Source of the DNA: Tillus elongatus
Lineage: Eukaryota > Arthropoda > Insecta > Coleoptera > Cleridae
Length of the DNA: 64,000 nucleotides
Direction: 5' to 3'
Assembly (NCBI GenBank): GCA_964006375.1
Contig: OZ023265.1
Location: forward strand, 117,193,858 to 117,257,857
The stretch's first letter is position 1. The number at the start of each line of letters is the position of its first letter. Positions 45,671-54,763 of this stretch are shown here, in pieces. The translations under genes were made by a program, and so were the position numbers. Below the pieces are notes generated by a model. The model made no database searches and was not told the origin of the DNA. It saw only the letters and a list, made by a program, of their open reading frames with translations.

Positions 45671-45785
45671 CGTAACCCAATGATTGTAGAAACTGTACGT
45701 TCTCTTCGGATAGAACCGTCTGTGATGCAGACAACAACGATACTGACCGATGTTGCTCGTCGGCACCTGTATTTATAACTAACAT
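45573..45785 (-). CDS. Possible small protein between penton and capsid genes (70 codons)
   Basis: The ATG overlaps the stop region of the penton gene and the ORF runs 98 nt into the capsid gene in another frame. The segment LSEENVQFLQSLGYDV looks protein-like, amphipathic and helical, while the part overlapping the capsid gene does not. It may be a real short peptide or chance. Confidence 0.35.
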   Translation of the reverse strand: MLVINTGADEQHRSVSLLSASQTVLSEENVQFLQSLGYDVKQTTYLRRPRSRRIHQGRRSTHVRPANQIV

Positions 45786-46556
45786 ACCACAGGTGTCTTG
45801 CTCAGCTGTAATATAACGATGGTCTCTTCACCTTGAAAGTTCACAGGCACTGCATTCTGATCGATGATGTTTACATTTATATGGGCGATGATACGTGTGT
45901 TGACGGGTAGAAACAGTTTACTGTGGGGGTTTATGTCAATTGCATAGCCCGGATCAACCATAGGAGCAAACTCGTATAGTGTGTGAGGGTTTGCCTTCGT
46001 GGTAAGACCCACTTACTATGTTACACTCGAAACGGATCGTTTTCACTTTAACAATCTCCACAGGTAAATCGGATGCGTGTACCACATCCTTAATAAGAGA
46101 TCTAGTTGAGGAAAAACCCAAGAGAGGAGCTATTGAGGCGTCCCTTGTCAAATCAATGTCATACTTGCACTGTATCTCACACTTCAAAGTGTTGTTGTTG
46201 GCTTTCAAACTGAACAGTTTACTTGCATCGTCAACAGCGGCATCCTCTGGAAAATTATTCAACTTGAGATAGATACGAGCCATTTAATTTTGGATACACC
46301 GTTCCATATCGCTAATTTCATATGCTCCATTGGGAATTATTATTTCTTGTATAACACCAGCTTTCTTAGGCTCGGCGTCGAGTGTAAAATTGAAATGCAA
46401 CTTATTACAACCGGTCTCTATATTTGGTATGGTGTTGTATGTGTGAAAATTCGAGAGTGCCACCGAATGATCGAACCGGGGGTCCAACACTATCGGTGGA
46501 AATATATCCAATGACAGGGAGGACGTAGAGCCTTTCAACTCGAACGTTAGCGACAT
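45779..46556 (-). pseudogene. Penton/minor capsid protein (single jelly-roll), broken twice
   Basis: From the ATG at 46,556, segment one (MSLTFELKGSTSS... to a stop at 46,284-46,286) is followed at once, in the same frame, by an ATG and segment two (to ~45,975). Segment three continues in another frame to the stop at 45,779. Together the three parts span the usual penton length and order. Diagnostic motifs such as GSYHEGKPSHT and VDPGYAIDI fall either side of the frame change. There is thus one in-frame stop and one small indel at ~45,970-45,985, within a TA-rich stretch. Unless read-through and frameshifting occur, no full penton is made. All neighbouring virion genes are open. Confidence 0.85.
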
Positions 46557-46588
46557 GACTGATACACACAGGTTACTGTTTGAGTCTT

Positions 46589-46885
46589 TTATTGCAAAAA
46601 TTTTAAACACAAATGACCACAATTAATTGTGTTGTATGTTTGATACACATCATGATTATACAGTATGGAATAGTCTTTAAGGTAACGTTGCAGCTCTACA
46701 GGAGGCTTCAAGTTTCCATACGAGTCAAAGTACTCGACGATGTCACTGCGTTTCCTCACAGCGACCCAATGACTGCCTGGCTCCTTGTGTGTTTGCAAAT
46801 TCATGATAAACGATTCATTTTTACGTGGTCCATTGCGAGGTAGCTCGTCTCGCATGTATACACCTCTAAAATATGGGATTTTCAT
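46589..46885 (-). CDS. Adenain-like capsid maturation cysteine protease
   Basis: A protein of 98 aa with the adenovirus-type protease (C5/Ulp1-like) catalytic set: H39 in GSHWVAV, D54 in YFDSYGN, Q82 in VYQTYN and C89 in NCGHLC. In the family it cleaves capsid precursors during virion maturation. It is shorter than adenoviral homologues, ending nine residues after the nucleophile, but has every catalytic residue. It lies 56 nt after the PLA2-like gene and 32 nt before the penton ATG, all minus strand, so the three likely share a transcript. Confidence 0.92.
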   Translation of the reverse strand: MKIPYFRGVYMRDELPRNGPRKNESFIMNLQTHKEPGSHWVAVRKRSDIVEYFDSYGNLKPPVELQRYLKDYSILYNHDVYQTYNTINCGHLCLKFLQ

Positions 46886-46941
46886 TTTACCAGCAAACTT
46901 GACAAGATCTACATTTGTTAGAGGTCTTGCTGGTAAAGGTA

Positions 46942-47748
46942 TTACACGTTTTTTGTCTTGTGTAAATACAAACCGTAGCCGGTGCGTTGTTTCTTCATGT
47001 ACAAACCATCACCAACACCACTCCCTCGTTTGCCCACAGCAATGGCCTCCATTGTTTGATTGTGACGTTTTGCCTCTTCCAATTTCTGTTTCGCAGACTT
47101 GGCATCGTTCATAGCTTTAGCAATACCTGCAGCACCGCCGCCCAGAGCTCCTAGTGCTGACAGCCCACCAAATATAAGAGGTAACAGCGGTAGGAAGCCA
47201 CCGCTTTTAGGTATTGGAATAACTCTCGGTACCTTAACTTGCTTTCGACCACCAGCGTTTTTGATGACTTTTCTCGCTACATGCAGTAGATTTTTCACAG
47301 ACGGCACCTCCTCTCCCACATTGATAGCACCGCGCATCAAAGCCAGTATGTTTTTAAATGGTACCTTACCACCGACTTTTCTCTTACTAGTTTTTATGAG
47401 TTTGTTCACACCCATACCAAGTTTTCGTTTAACTTTCATTGTTTTTGCTACACTCCAAGCGGCCGCCTTCTCACCAAAACTTGCGTCCTTTGACTTGACT
47501 CGTTCCTTGGCTCGGTGCTCCAACACCTTGTCGGCACGATGCCTGTCACTCAACTGTTTGGATTGAGAGTAGGCGATGTCGTGCTCTCGACAAGCCTGAT
47601 CTAGTGGGTTGATACCTTGATCGCCTCTGGCAAGACGTTCTTTAAGTTTAGTGCCTGGACCACAAAACTGATAGCCTGGTATGTGTAACTCAACAGGCAG
47701 TTTGTTAATGAGTGTGTTAACAAAGCCTTCACCCTTAATGACCAACAT
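46942..47748 (-). CDS. PLA2-domain virion protein with pVI-like hydrophobic segment
   Basis: A protein of 268 aa. Residues ~21-62 form a parvovirus-type phospholipase A2 core: calcium loop FCGPGTKL (C29-G32) and catalytic HD in CREHDIAY (H56, D57). In parvoviruses this domain acts on membranes during entry; the same role here is inferred. Lys/Arg-rich stretches (~63-180) suit DNA or capsid binding. A hydrophobic glycine-rich segment at ~184-212 resembles membrane-active or core peptides of adenoviral pVI/pX type. The C-terminus carries a short repeated GDGLYMKK / GYGLYLHK motif. It is the first gene of the minus-strand block, sharing a 77-nt divergent promoter with the ATPase gene. Confidence 0.85.
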   Translation of the reverse strand: MLVIKGEGFVNTLINKLPVELHIPGYQFCGPGTKLKERLARGDQGINPLDQACREHDIAYSQSKQLSDRHRADKVLEHRAKERVKSKDASFGEKAAAWSVAKTMKVKRKLGMGVNKLIKTSKRKVGGKVPFKNILALMRGAINVGEEVPSVKNLLHVARKVIKNAGGRKQVKVPRVIPIPKSGGFLPLLPLIFGGLSALGALGGGAAGIAKAMNDAKSAKQKLEEAKRHNQTMEAIAVGKRGSGVGDGLYMKKQRTGYGLYLHKTKNV

Positions 47749-47825
47749 TGATACTAAAGCGGTGCTGTATTAAACACCCAGTATTTATACTTACAACAAG
47801 CAGGTTGGTGTTAGTCTAGTTAACG
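47749..47825. promoter_or_regulatory. Divergent promoter between PLA2-like and ATPase genes
   Basis: The near-symmetric GTATTTATAC (47,781-47,790) reads GTATAAATAC on the minus strand, 33 nt before the ATG at 47,748. On the plus strand it is TATTTATA-like, 36 nt before the ATG at 47,826. It could serve both directions. Confidence 0.6.
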
Positions 47826-48521
47826 ATGCGTATCGTAAAACACACAACAACAACCCTACCAGTTACAAACTTGGACGATGTTGTGCGTGTGGAAACAGTT
47901 ACACAACACAGACACGGTCTTCTGTTACCCGGCACGGTACGTTGTTTGATATGCGGTCCTAGTGGCTGTGGTAAAACCAATGTCATGCTGAGTTTACTGT
48001 TTGAAGCAAACGGTTTAAAGTTTGAAAACGTGTATGTATATTCAAAGTCTCTGTATCAACCGAAATACAAGATGTTAAAGGAGGTGTTGGATGCTACAAA
48101 GGGTGTTGGTTACTATCCTTATCGAGAAAACGATGACATATTAGATCCGGGAGATGCCTTGGACAACTCTGTGTTTATCTTTGATGATGTAGCTTGCGAC
48201 AAACAAGATAAAATAAGAGCATACTTTAGCATGGGTAGGCATAAAAACATTGATTCCTTCTATCTTTGTCAGACATACAGCAAAGTACCAAAACAACTGG
48301 TACGTGACAACGCAAATGTTGTTGTGTTATTCAAACAAGACGAAACCAATCTTAAACATGTGTACGACGATCATGTGACCACCGATATGACTTTTGAAAA
48401 GTTCAAGACACTGTGTGGTGAATGTTGGCAGACCAAGCATGATGTGATGGTGGTTGTTAAAGATTGTGATTTAGCACAAGGGCGGTATCGCAAAGGCTTC
48501 GATCATTTTATATATATTTAA
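47826..48521 (+). CDS. A32/FtsK-type DNA-packaging ATPase
   Basis: A protein of 231 aa. Walker A GPSGCGKT is at 44-51. Walker B VFIFDD is at 116-121, followed by the sensor-like region FYLCQTYSKVPKQLVRDNAN. This order and spacing match the packaging ATPases of Polintons and NCLDV (A32/FtsK-HerA family), which pump DNA into capsids. The frame is fully open. The stop lies beside TTTTATATATATTTA (48,506-48,520), a possible TATA element for the next gene. Confidence 0.94.
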   Translation: MRIVKHTTTTLPVTNLDDVVRVETVTQHRHGLLLPGTVRCLICGPSGCGKTNVMLSLLFEANGLKFENVYVYSKSLYQPKYKMLKEVLDATKGVGYYPYRENDDILDPGDALDNSVFIFDDVACDKQDKIRAYFSMGRHKNIDSFYLCQTYSKVPKQLVRDNANVVVLFKQDETNLKHVYDDHVTTDMTFEKFKTLCGECWQTKHDVMVVVKDCDLAQGRYRKGFDHFIYI

Positions 48522-48571
48522 ACTTGTGTGTGTGAGTGTGTTAGTCTTCATGTGTTCAACATACGGTGAGC

Positions 48572-49657
48572 ATGGCGAAAAAATCTAAAAGTCTTCGGCG
48601 CCAACAAAAACTATCAACACAGCCGCCCAATATCAAACGTAAAATAGCCGATTTATCAAAGATTATTCGAAACAAATATTTAGCTTTGAAACTGGGCAAA
48701 ACAGAGACGGATGAAACGTTACACCGTTTATATAAACCTCTGTTAAAACCATTGAATGCTATATCTAGAAACACAGCAAGCACAGCACCGGCTACTGCTC
48801 AAACAACTCTGCAGCAACAGCAACCAACTAAAACTAAACTTGATGTCAAACAACAACCACCACCACCACCATCAGCAAAGAAGGAAGTTCAATTTCTTAG
48901 TGATGATGAAACGTTTGAGTTGGAAGCAGAACCAGCAGCACCTGAAGCCGAACCTGAATTGTGGGTTACCAAAGCTTATAGAAAACTAGATGCCGCAGCA
49001 AATACACCTGCAGCTATTTACGATCAAGCGTTAAGTTCGTATCCTGTAGTTGTTCGCTATTATGTTGATAAATATTTCACAGATAATCAGTTATGTGATC
49101 AAACATATGGTGTTACTTATGATAAAGCCACCAATACTTGGATGCTTGGCAATAAATCTATTACATTTGTTGTTACTGACGTAGATTTTAGAAATAGAGA
49201 AAGCTTTCAAATTGTTGTTGGTGACAGAAGATATTACGGCACTCAACACCTATTGGAATTGATATTTTTGAGAAAACCAGGTATGAGTGCTATGAAAAAT
49301 AAGAACGCTTTACGTGACTATGCAGACATTATGGCTGCTACAAGTCTTCACAGAAAAGAGAACAATCCTAAAGAAGACGTTCTGCGCAACACCTCTACCA
49401 AATATCAGAATGTAATAAAACCAATTTTAGAGAAACAAGAAGGTGCTAGAGTGCGCTCTTCCTCAGTAACTTTAGGTCATGGTATGCCATACATGCTACA
49501 TACTAAGCAACAGAAAGAATACGTATACTGGGACGATGTGAACGAACTGGTTGACAGACTGCGTCTTCTCGTGGCTTCCCAAGTTGCAGGTAATAATGCT
49601 CATAACAATGAGATACAGTCAATCTTGGAGGAACTGAAGGAGGCTCGCATCATATAA
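48572..49657 (+). CDS. PW-type Polinton protein (361 aa), function unknown
   Basis: The N-terminal ~60 residues are very basic (AKKSKSLRRQQK). A Pro/Gln-rich linker (~75-105) and an acidic Glu/Pro stretch (~110-130) follow. A folded region (~135-260) contains YYGTQHLLELIFLRKPG. The C-terminal YWDDVNELVDRLRLLVASQVAGNN resembles a conserved Polinton signature. In the family this protein accompanies the ATPase and integrase; its role is not established, though the basic tail suggests nucleic-acid or capsid binding. The ATG at 48,572 is preferred to the GTG two codons earlier. Confidence 0.8.
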   Translation: MAKKSKSLRRQQKLSTQPPNIKRKIADLSKIIRNKYLALKLGKTETDETLHRLYKPLLKPLNAISRNTASTAPATAQTTLQQQQPTKTKLDVKQQPPPPPSAKKEVQFLSDDETFELEAEPAAPEAEPELWVTKAYRKLDAAANTPAAIYDQALSSYPVVVRYYVDKYFTDNQLCDQTYGVTYDKATNTWMLGNKSITFVVTDVDFRNRESFQIVVGDRRYYGTQHLLELIFLRKPGMSAMKNKNALRDYADIMAATSLHRKENNPKEDVLRNTSTKYQNVIKPILEKQEGARVRSSSVTLGHGMPYMLHTKQQKEYVYWDDVNELVDRLRLLVASQVAGNNAHNNEIQSILEELKEARII

Positions 49658-49689
49658 AGCGTTAACACACGCCAACCATTAGTTTCATC

Positions 49690-50145
49690 ATGTCTATCGA
49701 CAAGTTTGGTCGTACTGCTGCAAACTTCAACAGCAACAGCTCTCTACACAACCGCGTGGTTCAACGAGAGATTTTCCCTAGAACTGCAAGTGGTGACTTT
49801 GACGTACAAAACCATAGATTGTGTAACGTAGCCCATCCTATCGATTCAACAGATGGCGTAACTAAATCATTTGTTGATGCCTGGGTGGGCGACTATCAGA
49901 AACATAAAGCCGAGTATCTGAAGAATAAAGATGAAGTGACACAGAAACTAGTGGCCATTGTGTTAGAAGCCGTGCATAAGCCGGAGTTGAACGATTTGAA
50001 GCACGAATTGGAACAGAAATTGAAAGCTTTAACCAAGACCATATCAGCTCAAGTTTTAAAAGATATCGATCTGTCAACGACCCCAAAGCTAAAGAAGAAG
50101 TTGGGTGAAATAGACAAAAATCTAAAAGATTTGCATGACAAGTGA
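49690..50145 (+). CDS. 151-aa coiled-coil/fibre-like Polinton protein
   Basis: The N-terminal part contains DFDVQNHRLCNVAHPIDSTDGV, a pattern like the repeated structural segment of viral fibre proteins. Residues ~75-151 are Lys/Glu/Leu-rich, predicted as a long coiled coil (LKHELEQKLKALTK). This suits an elongated trimeric fibre or scaffold; the function is inferred. It lies 32 nt after the PW gene, and its stop overlaps an in-frame GTG of the integrase frame. Confidence 0.7.
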   Translation: MSIDKFGRTAANFNSNSSLHNRVVQREIFPRTASGDFDVQNHRLCNVAHPIDSTDGVTKSFVDAWVGDYQKHKAEYLKNKDEVTQKLVAIVLEAVHKPELNDLKHELEQKLKALTKTISAQVLKDIDLSTTPKLKKKLGEIDKNLKDLHDK

Positions 50146-50168
50146 ATACTTTTAAATCCAACATCACC

Positions 50169-51134
50169 ATGAAGCGTCGCCGGCAACAACAAACACGTAA
50201 CGATGAACCATCTGATGCTAAGAAACAAATTATAAACGAGCTGTACAAGCCTGCTAGAATCAAGTTTAAACGTAGACAGACCATAATTAGAGGTTTGAAT
50301 GACTTGTGGCAAATTGATTTGGCCGAGTTTACAGACTATCATCGTGAAAACTCCGGTTACAAGTACATTCTGGTGGTGATCAATTGTTTTTCAAAGTATG
50401 TATGGACGCGTCCGCTTAAATCTAAAAACGCCGAAGAGGTGACTAAAGCCATGGCCGATATTTTAGCTAACAGCACAGCACCATCTCACATTCAGTCTGA
50501 TCTAGGCGAGGAGTTCTACAACGCTAAATTTAAGGCCCTAATGACCAAATACGGCATCAATCATTACAGTACCTATAGTGTGAAGAAGGCGGCAATGGTG
50601 GAACGAGTCATACGTACGTTGAAAGAGAAGTTATATAAAAACTTTCACTTGTCTGGTTCTTACAAGTGGCTACATATCCTACCCATTGTCACAGCTACAT
50701 ATAACGCAACCACCCATCGTACCACAGGTGTAAAACCTTTGGATGTCACTAGGAAAAACGAGGCAGCTATTCGTAAGCAAATCTATTCCAACACCGTACC
50801 GGTGTCTGTACAAACTAAATTTAAAGTGGGCGATGTTGTACGTATAAGCAAGGCAAAAACATTATTTGAAAAAGGTTATACACCACGTTGGTCCACAGAA
50901 TTGTTTAAGGTGGCCACGGTACACCCCACTATCCCAGTGACGTATTTACTAGAAGACATGCAAGGTAAACCAATCAGCGGAGGGTTTTATGAGCAAGAAC
51001 TACAAAAGACTTTATCTTCTGACCTGTATTTAATCGAACGAGTGTTGAGAAAAAAAGGCCCCAAGTCTTACGTGAAATGGCTTGGTTTTGATCGTACCCA
51101 TAATTCCTGGGTCAACACCAAAGACATTAAATAA
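50169..51134 (+). CDS. Retroviral-type integrase with C-terminal chromodomain
   Basis: A protein of 321 aa that joins the linear element DNA to the host genome. The rve catalytic core carries D50 (WQIDLAEF), D111 (IQSDLGEEF) and E145 (AMVERVIRT), a D-x60-D-x33-E triad. An SH3-like part (KFKVGDVVRISK) follows, then a chromodomain over the last ~40 residues (LIERVLRKKGPKSYVKWLGF...SW), which usually guides integration to modified histones. No HHCC zinc motif is visible in the short N-terminus. The ATG at 50,169 is used; the longer frame would start at GTG. AATAAA follows at 51,151. Confidence 0.95.
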   Translation: MKRRRQQQTRNDEPSDAKKQIINELYKPARIKFKRRQTIIRGLNDLWQIDLAEFTDYHRENSGYKYILVVINCFSKYVWTRPLKSKNAEEVTKAMADILANSTAPSHIQSDLGEEFYNAKFKALMTKYGINHYSTYSVKKAAMVERVIRTLKEKLYKNFHLSGSYKWLHILPIVTATYNATTHRTTGVKPLDVTRKNEAAIRKQIYSNTVPVSVQTKFKVGDVVRISKAKTLFEKGYTPRWSTELFKVATVHPTIPVTYLLEDMQGKPISGGFYEQELQKTLSSDLYLIERVLRKKGPKSYVKWLGFDRTHNSWVNTKDIK

Positions 51135-51277
51135 CTTGTATTATGTTATGAATAAAGTAAACATATTAAAAGTATATTTTTATTTCAAATCCTTCTTTAT
51201 GCATTTACGCCAACAGAATGTTTGTCAGAAAATACAGCTAATAAAACACAGAGATTTTTACACATATATTTTTATTA

Positions 51278-52246
51278 TCAGCTAGTGTTATAGGTAAATC
51301 TGTTACACGTTAGCATATCTTTCAGTACAAGTTGATATTTAGTAATAAATTCACACACTATACACAGATTCTCAGAGTATTTTAAGCGGGCAATGAAGAA
51401 GGCACAAGGTATGACTGCCCTGTCTCTGAACTTGGACAGTTCCGATCTAATGTCAGCCATAAACATGTTTAGGTCAAAGAAACTCCTAAAACGTAATTCC
51501 AATAATAAGTCTTTGACCACAGAGCCAACATCTTCTAGTATTTTCAATGATTCCAAGCTTAGGTTGAAATTAGTGACATATTCATCACTGCACAGCCTAA
51601 ACTTAAAAAACACTGATTTTCGTTGTGTTTGAACCAAGTATTTAGTAAGTGTATACGAATCGGTGTTTTTGTCTGTACCTTGTGATTGGTTTTCCAGGTT
51701 GTAAATTATGGTGGGTAACACGTTTAAAAATTCTTCAAATGTCCACATGTCGAAAAACACAGGTATATTACAATTTTTCTGTGAAACCTTAACCAGAGGC
51801 ATAAAGTTAAGCAGGGGGTCAGCTCCGATTGTGAGTATTTTCTCACCGTTTGGCAACAGCGTAAACGTTGTCTGACCAACGAGCTCACAGTCTTGTGTTT
51901 TTAGTTTTTTCTCCATACTTTTCTGATTGATCTGCACCAACTTCTCATTGAATAGCTCATCGTGTGTAGGCTGATATTCGACTGTTTGTATGTTTGTAGG
52001 ATCTGCAGCATTCATACTAATATCAGAGAGATTATTCTGTTCACTTGTGTCTGTTGTTGTTGGATGGCTTGTGTACAGTTCACCTATGATATTATCCCAC
52101 GTCTTAGGTTCTTCTTTTGTTATAATACTTTCAACTGCGTTAGCCAGCAAGACATCTTGTAACACTTTAAGCTTTTTACCACCACCAGCACCTCTACCTG
52201 TATTTTCTGTGTTGAGAGATTTTCGTTTTCGCGTATTCTGCACCAT
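51278..52246 (-). CDS. Unknown 322-aa protein with nuclear-type basic N-terminus
   Basis: No family recognised. The N-terminus has NTRKRKSLN and GGGKKLK, possible nuclear localisation signals. Residues ~35-115 are polar and probably disordered. From ~120 a folded region begins with TTFTLLPNGEKILTIGADPLL and continues with alternating hydrophobic helices to the C-terminus. It is convergent with the integrase gene (143 nt apart) and is the distal gene of the right block. Confidence 0.7.
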   Translation of the reverse strand: MVQNTRKRKSLNTENTGRGAGGGKKLKVLQDVLLANAVESIITKEEPKTWDNIIGELYTSHPTTTDTSEQNNLSDISMNAADPTNIQTVEYQPTHDELFNEKLVQINQKSMEKKLKTQDCELVGQTTFTLLPNGEKILTIGADPLLNFMPLVKVSQKNCNIPVFFDMWTFEEFLNVLPTIIYNLENQSQGTDKNTDSYTLTKYLVQTQRKSVFFKFRLCSDEYVTNFNLSLESLKILEDVGSVVKDLLLELRFRSFFDLNMFMADIRSELSKFRDRAVIPCAFFIARLKYSENLCIVCEFITKYQLVLKDMLTCNRFTYNTS

Positions 52247-52409
52247 ATTAGTTTTTTAGTTACACCTTGTTCAACGTACACCAACAAAACTAGCTTCTAG
52301 ACAAGCTCAAACACAACTGATGGCTGGATGCCACCTAACAGAACTAACCCCTAGATCATAACTGTACAGATAACGTCAAACAGGTTTATGGATGATGTCA
52401 TCCAACAGA

Positions 52410-52506
52410 TATAACACAAGGTCATCAACTGACACGTTATTTACCCCTAAGAGGGCCTCTCTCTTGCGTATATTAAACAGATACACAGACAAGCTCAAAC
52501 ACGAAT
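52410..52506 (-). repeat. Inverted copy of the 41,142-41,258 upstream repeat
   Basis: On the minus strand it reads attcgtgtttgagcttgtct, gcaagagagaggccctctta and cgtgtcagttgatgacctt, nearly as at 41.15 kb. It lies upstream of the 322-aa gene, as its partner lies upstream of the paralogue pair. A shared promoter or regulatory element is inferred. Confidence 0.75.
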
Positions 52507-52586
52507 AATGGTATGATGTCATTCTACAGGATATGAGTCATAACCATGTTGTTTGTTCAGGATATTATTGCTTTAAGACATACTTT

Positions 52587-53408
52587 TTACTCGTTTACAG
52601 GCCTAGGATCGACGTCAGCTCTCTTTAGACATATTTGTTTGTGTCTATAAATGGACGTTCTCAACATTTGTTTATTACAGTGTAAACATGTAACCTTCCT
52701 CCTGTCGTACGTGTATTGCCATTTTACGAAATTTTCATAACTTTCCCATGAGTGTTCGTTGTATGGTAGCCATTTTCCTAAGTTTTGACCATTTTTGATG
52801 AAACATTTGTCACAACAGCTTCTCTCTGTTGGTGGACAGCGTTTAAAACAAATGACACAGCAACGGAGACCATCATCATTCAGTTCTTGCTTGTCATCCT
52901 GTGTTGGTGGTTGTGTTGTTGTTGTTGGTCTCGCGGCTGTGTGTTCTTCTTTACTCTCTTGTAGATTGATTTCATTAAACTGCTGTTGGTGCTGCTGCTG
53001 CTGCTGCGTCGACAAACCAGAACCTTGTGAAGTGGTTGCTTGCTGGTGCTGTGATGATCCTAGACTTGTAGCTGTTATAGTAAAGGCATCACCTTCAATG
53101 GCCCCCTTATTGCTCTGATACATCTTGTACAGCTCAGACCACACTTCTTCAAAAGTCAGCAGCGACAGCTTCTTAAACGGCACATGATAGTCTCTATCCA
53201 AGCCGGAGAATGTAAAGCTTACTTTGGTGTCGGTGTTCAAGTCTCTAATAACTCGGTTATAAATTTCCTGCATACCGTTCTTAAGCCATTGTTCAGGATT
53301 ATTGACGCCACTGTTATTGAGTGGATTCAACTTGAAACGCACCGTGTTCTGTATAATATTAAAACGACTGTTTCTTGTTGTCGACTCTCCAACAATTGAG
53401 AACGCCAT
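52587..53408 (-). CDS. 273-aa zinc-finger protein with PolB-N-terminal-like domain
   Basis: Residues ~1-115 (VRFKLNPLNN..., LTFEEVWSELYKMYQSNKGAI) resemble in layout the region that precedes the exonuclease/polymerase part of Polinton PolB. Residues ~120-175 are a Gln/Thr-rich linker with a polyQ run. Two cysteine clusters follow: C183-C202 (CCVIC...CCDKC) and a C2HC finger C241, C244, H256, C260. No exonuclease or polymerase motif follows; the gene stops. It may be a shortened remnant of the replication gene reused as a DNA-binding protein. That assignment is inference by eye; the zinc clusters are visible. It is the most terminal gene of the right arm. Confidence 0.7.
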   Translation of the reverse strand: MAFSIVGESTTRNSRFNIIQNTVRFKLNPLNNSGVNNPEQWLKNGMQEIYNRVIRDLNTDTKVSFTFSGLDRDYHVPFKKLSLLTFEEVWSELYKMYQSNKGAIEGDAFTITATSLGSSQHQQATTSQGSGLSTQQQQQHQQQFNEINLQESKEEHTAARPTTTTQPPTQDDKQELNDDGLRCCVICFKRCPPTERSCCDKCFIKNGQNLGKWLPYNEHSWESYENFVKWQYTYDRRKVTCLHCNKQMLRTSIYRHKQICLKRADVDPRPVNE

Positions 53409-53508
53409 AGTATGGAACTAAATGTTTCTTGTTTTTGCGGAAGCAAACACAAGACTGGCTTGTGTACGACGACCGTTGTACCTCTATAACTCTCTAGTCA
53501 TAGAGTGC

Positions 53509-53562
<54 letters not shown>

Positions 53563-54763
53563 ACAATCAACAACAGCATCTATATGTTTTGTTTGGTTCA
53601 AGTGTATGTCATTAAACAACTGTGTTATTTCTATAAGGGCCCCCATTCAAGACCTCAACATACGTTAGTGTGTGTTAAGCTGTGAAACATGTATGACGTC
53701 TCTTGCTGTATGTAAGTATAATCTTATATTATTTATGTTTGCATACAAACAATACTTATCAAACAATCCTCGTATATCAAAGTTTAGTTTTCTTGTTTTA
53801 AATCGAGTTTTGTTACTTGTGTTTTTTTTTTGATCACTCCCTATATAAATACAGATTCATTCTAATAGGAAAACACTAACATAAACAAACAAACCTCCAT
53901 AAAACCAGGTCTCCAGTTTTATTACCCCATTAAACAAATTCATTAACATATCTACATGTAAATACGTTTTGTTATTGATAGTTTGCTTCAAACGTTTTTG
54001 TTTTTAGAATTTTATATTAGATATGTAAATTGGAACGTCTTTAAATATCTTTTACTATAAAATATCTTTTACTATAAAATATATATATATACTATTGTTT
54101 TTAAAAAATTACCGTACCTATTATATATTCAAATTGGAATGTAATAGAGATACCATCTGCCCACACACACACACTCATCAGCCTGATAAACTCGTTTTTA
54201 AATTATCATATATGTAACAGGTTTTGTTTTATATATACCACTGCGAACACACTTTCACCGTATGTCTGAATAGCATGATCGGTTTAGGGACGTTTGCATA
54301 TCTTAGTAAGCTGTATGGTTGGGGTTCGAATCTAATTCAAATCTAATTTCAGGCGAATGCTTTTCTTTCAAAAATCATATTTCAAATCAAAATCAAATTT
54401 CAAATTACCCGCTCAATATATCTTCCTAATATATGTATGTGTGTGCTAAACCGAATGACTGTGTCCAACAGACCTCTCTCCTCGAACAAGGGAATATTCT
54501 CCCACTCTACAACTTTACAAATAGAATATTCCCTTGTTCGAGAAGAGTCAGATCTCTGGACATAACAGACACAAGTTTTAGAATAAATTCAAATTTCCCG
54601 CCAAAAACGAAATACCCTAACAACTTCAACACATCTTACCAACACAATAAACAACAAACAGCTGTGTGTGTTTACGAACACCTAACCTTAATAAACAAAT
54701 ACATAACCTTAATAAACAATCAGCTGATTGGTATTCAACACGTGTGTGAACATAACCTCAATC
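53409..54763. other. Non-coding right arm with (GT)n and hairpin
   Basis: (GT)n at 53,510-53,561 lies ~100 nt upstream of the 273-aa gene's ATG. Bases 53,600-54,430 are AT-rich without ORFs. A perfect hairpin is at 54,481-54,542. No trace of a polymerase gene is found here. Confidence 0.6.
54481..54542. repeat. Perfect 20-bp hairpin near the Polinton right end
   Basis: Arms ctcgaacaagggaatattct (54,481-54,500) and its exact reverse complement (54,523-54,542) enclose a 22-nt loop. There is no counterpart in the left arm. Confidence 0.9.

Noticed and set aside
47099..47566. 155-codon plus-strand ORF opposite the PLA2-like gene
   Set aside because: Shadow frame; the minus strand has clear domain motifs.
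50142..50168. Longer integrase, PW, capsid and 163-aa frames beginning at GTG or TTG
   Set aside because: Nuclear/viral eukaryotic genes start at ATG, so the first ATG in each frame was used.
54270..54350. tRNA-like stretch with ggggttcgaatct in the Polinton right arm
   Set aside because: A B-box-like word occurs, but the acceptor and anticodon stems do not pair, so it is not called a tRNA.
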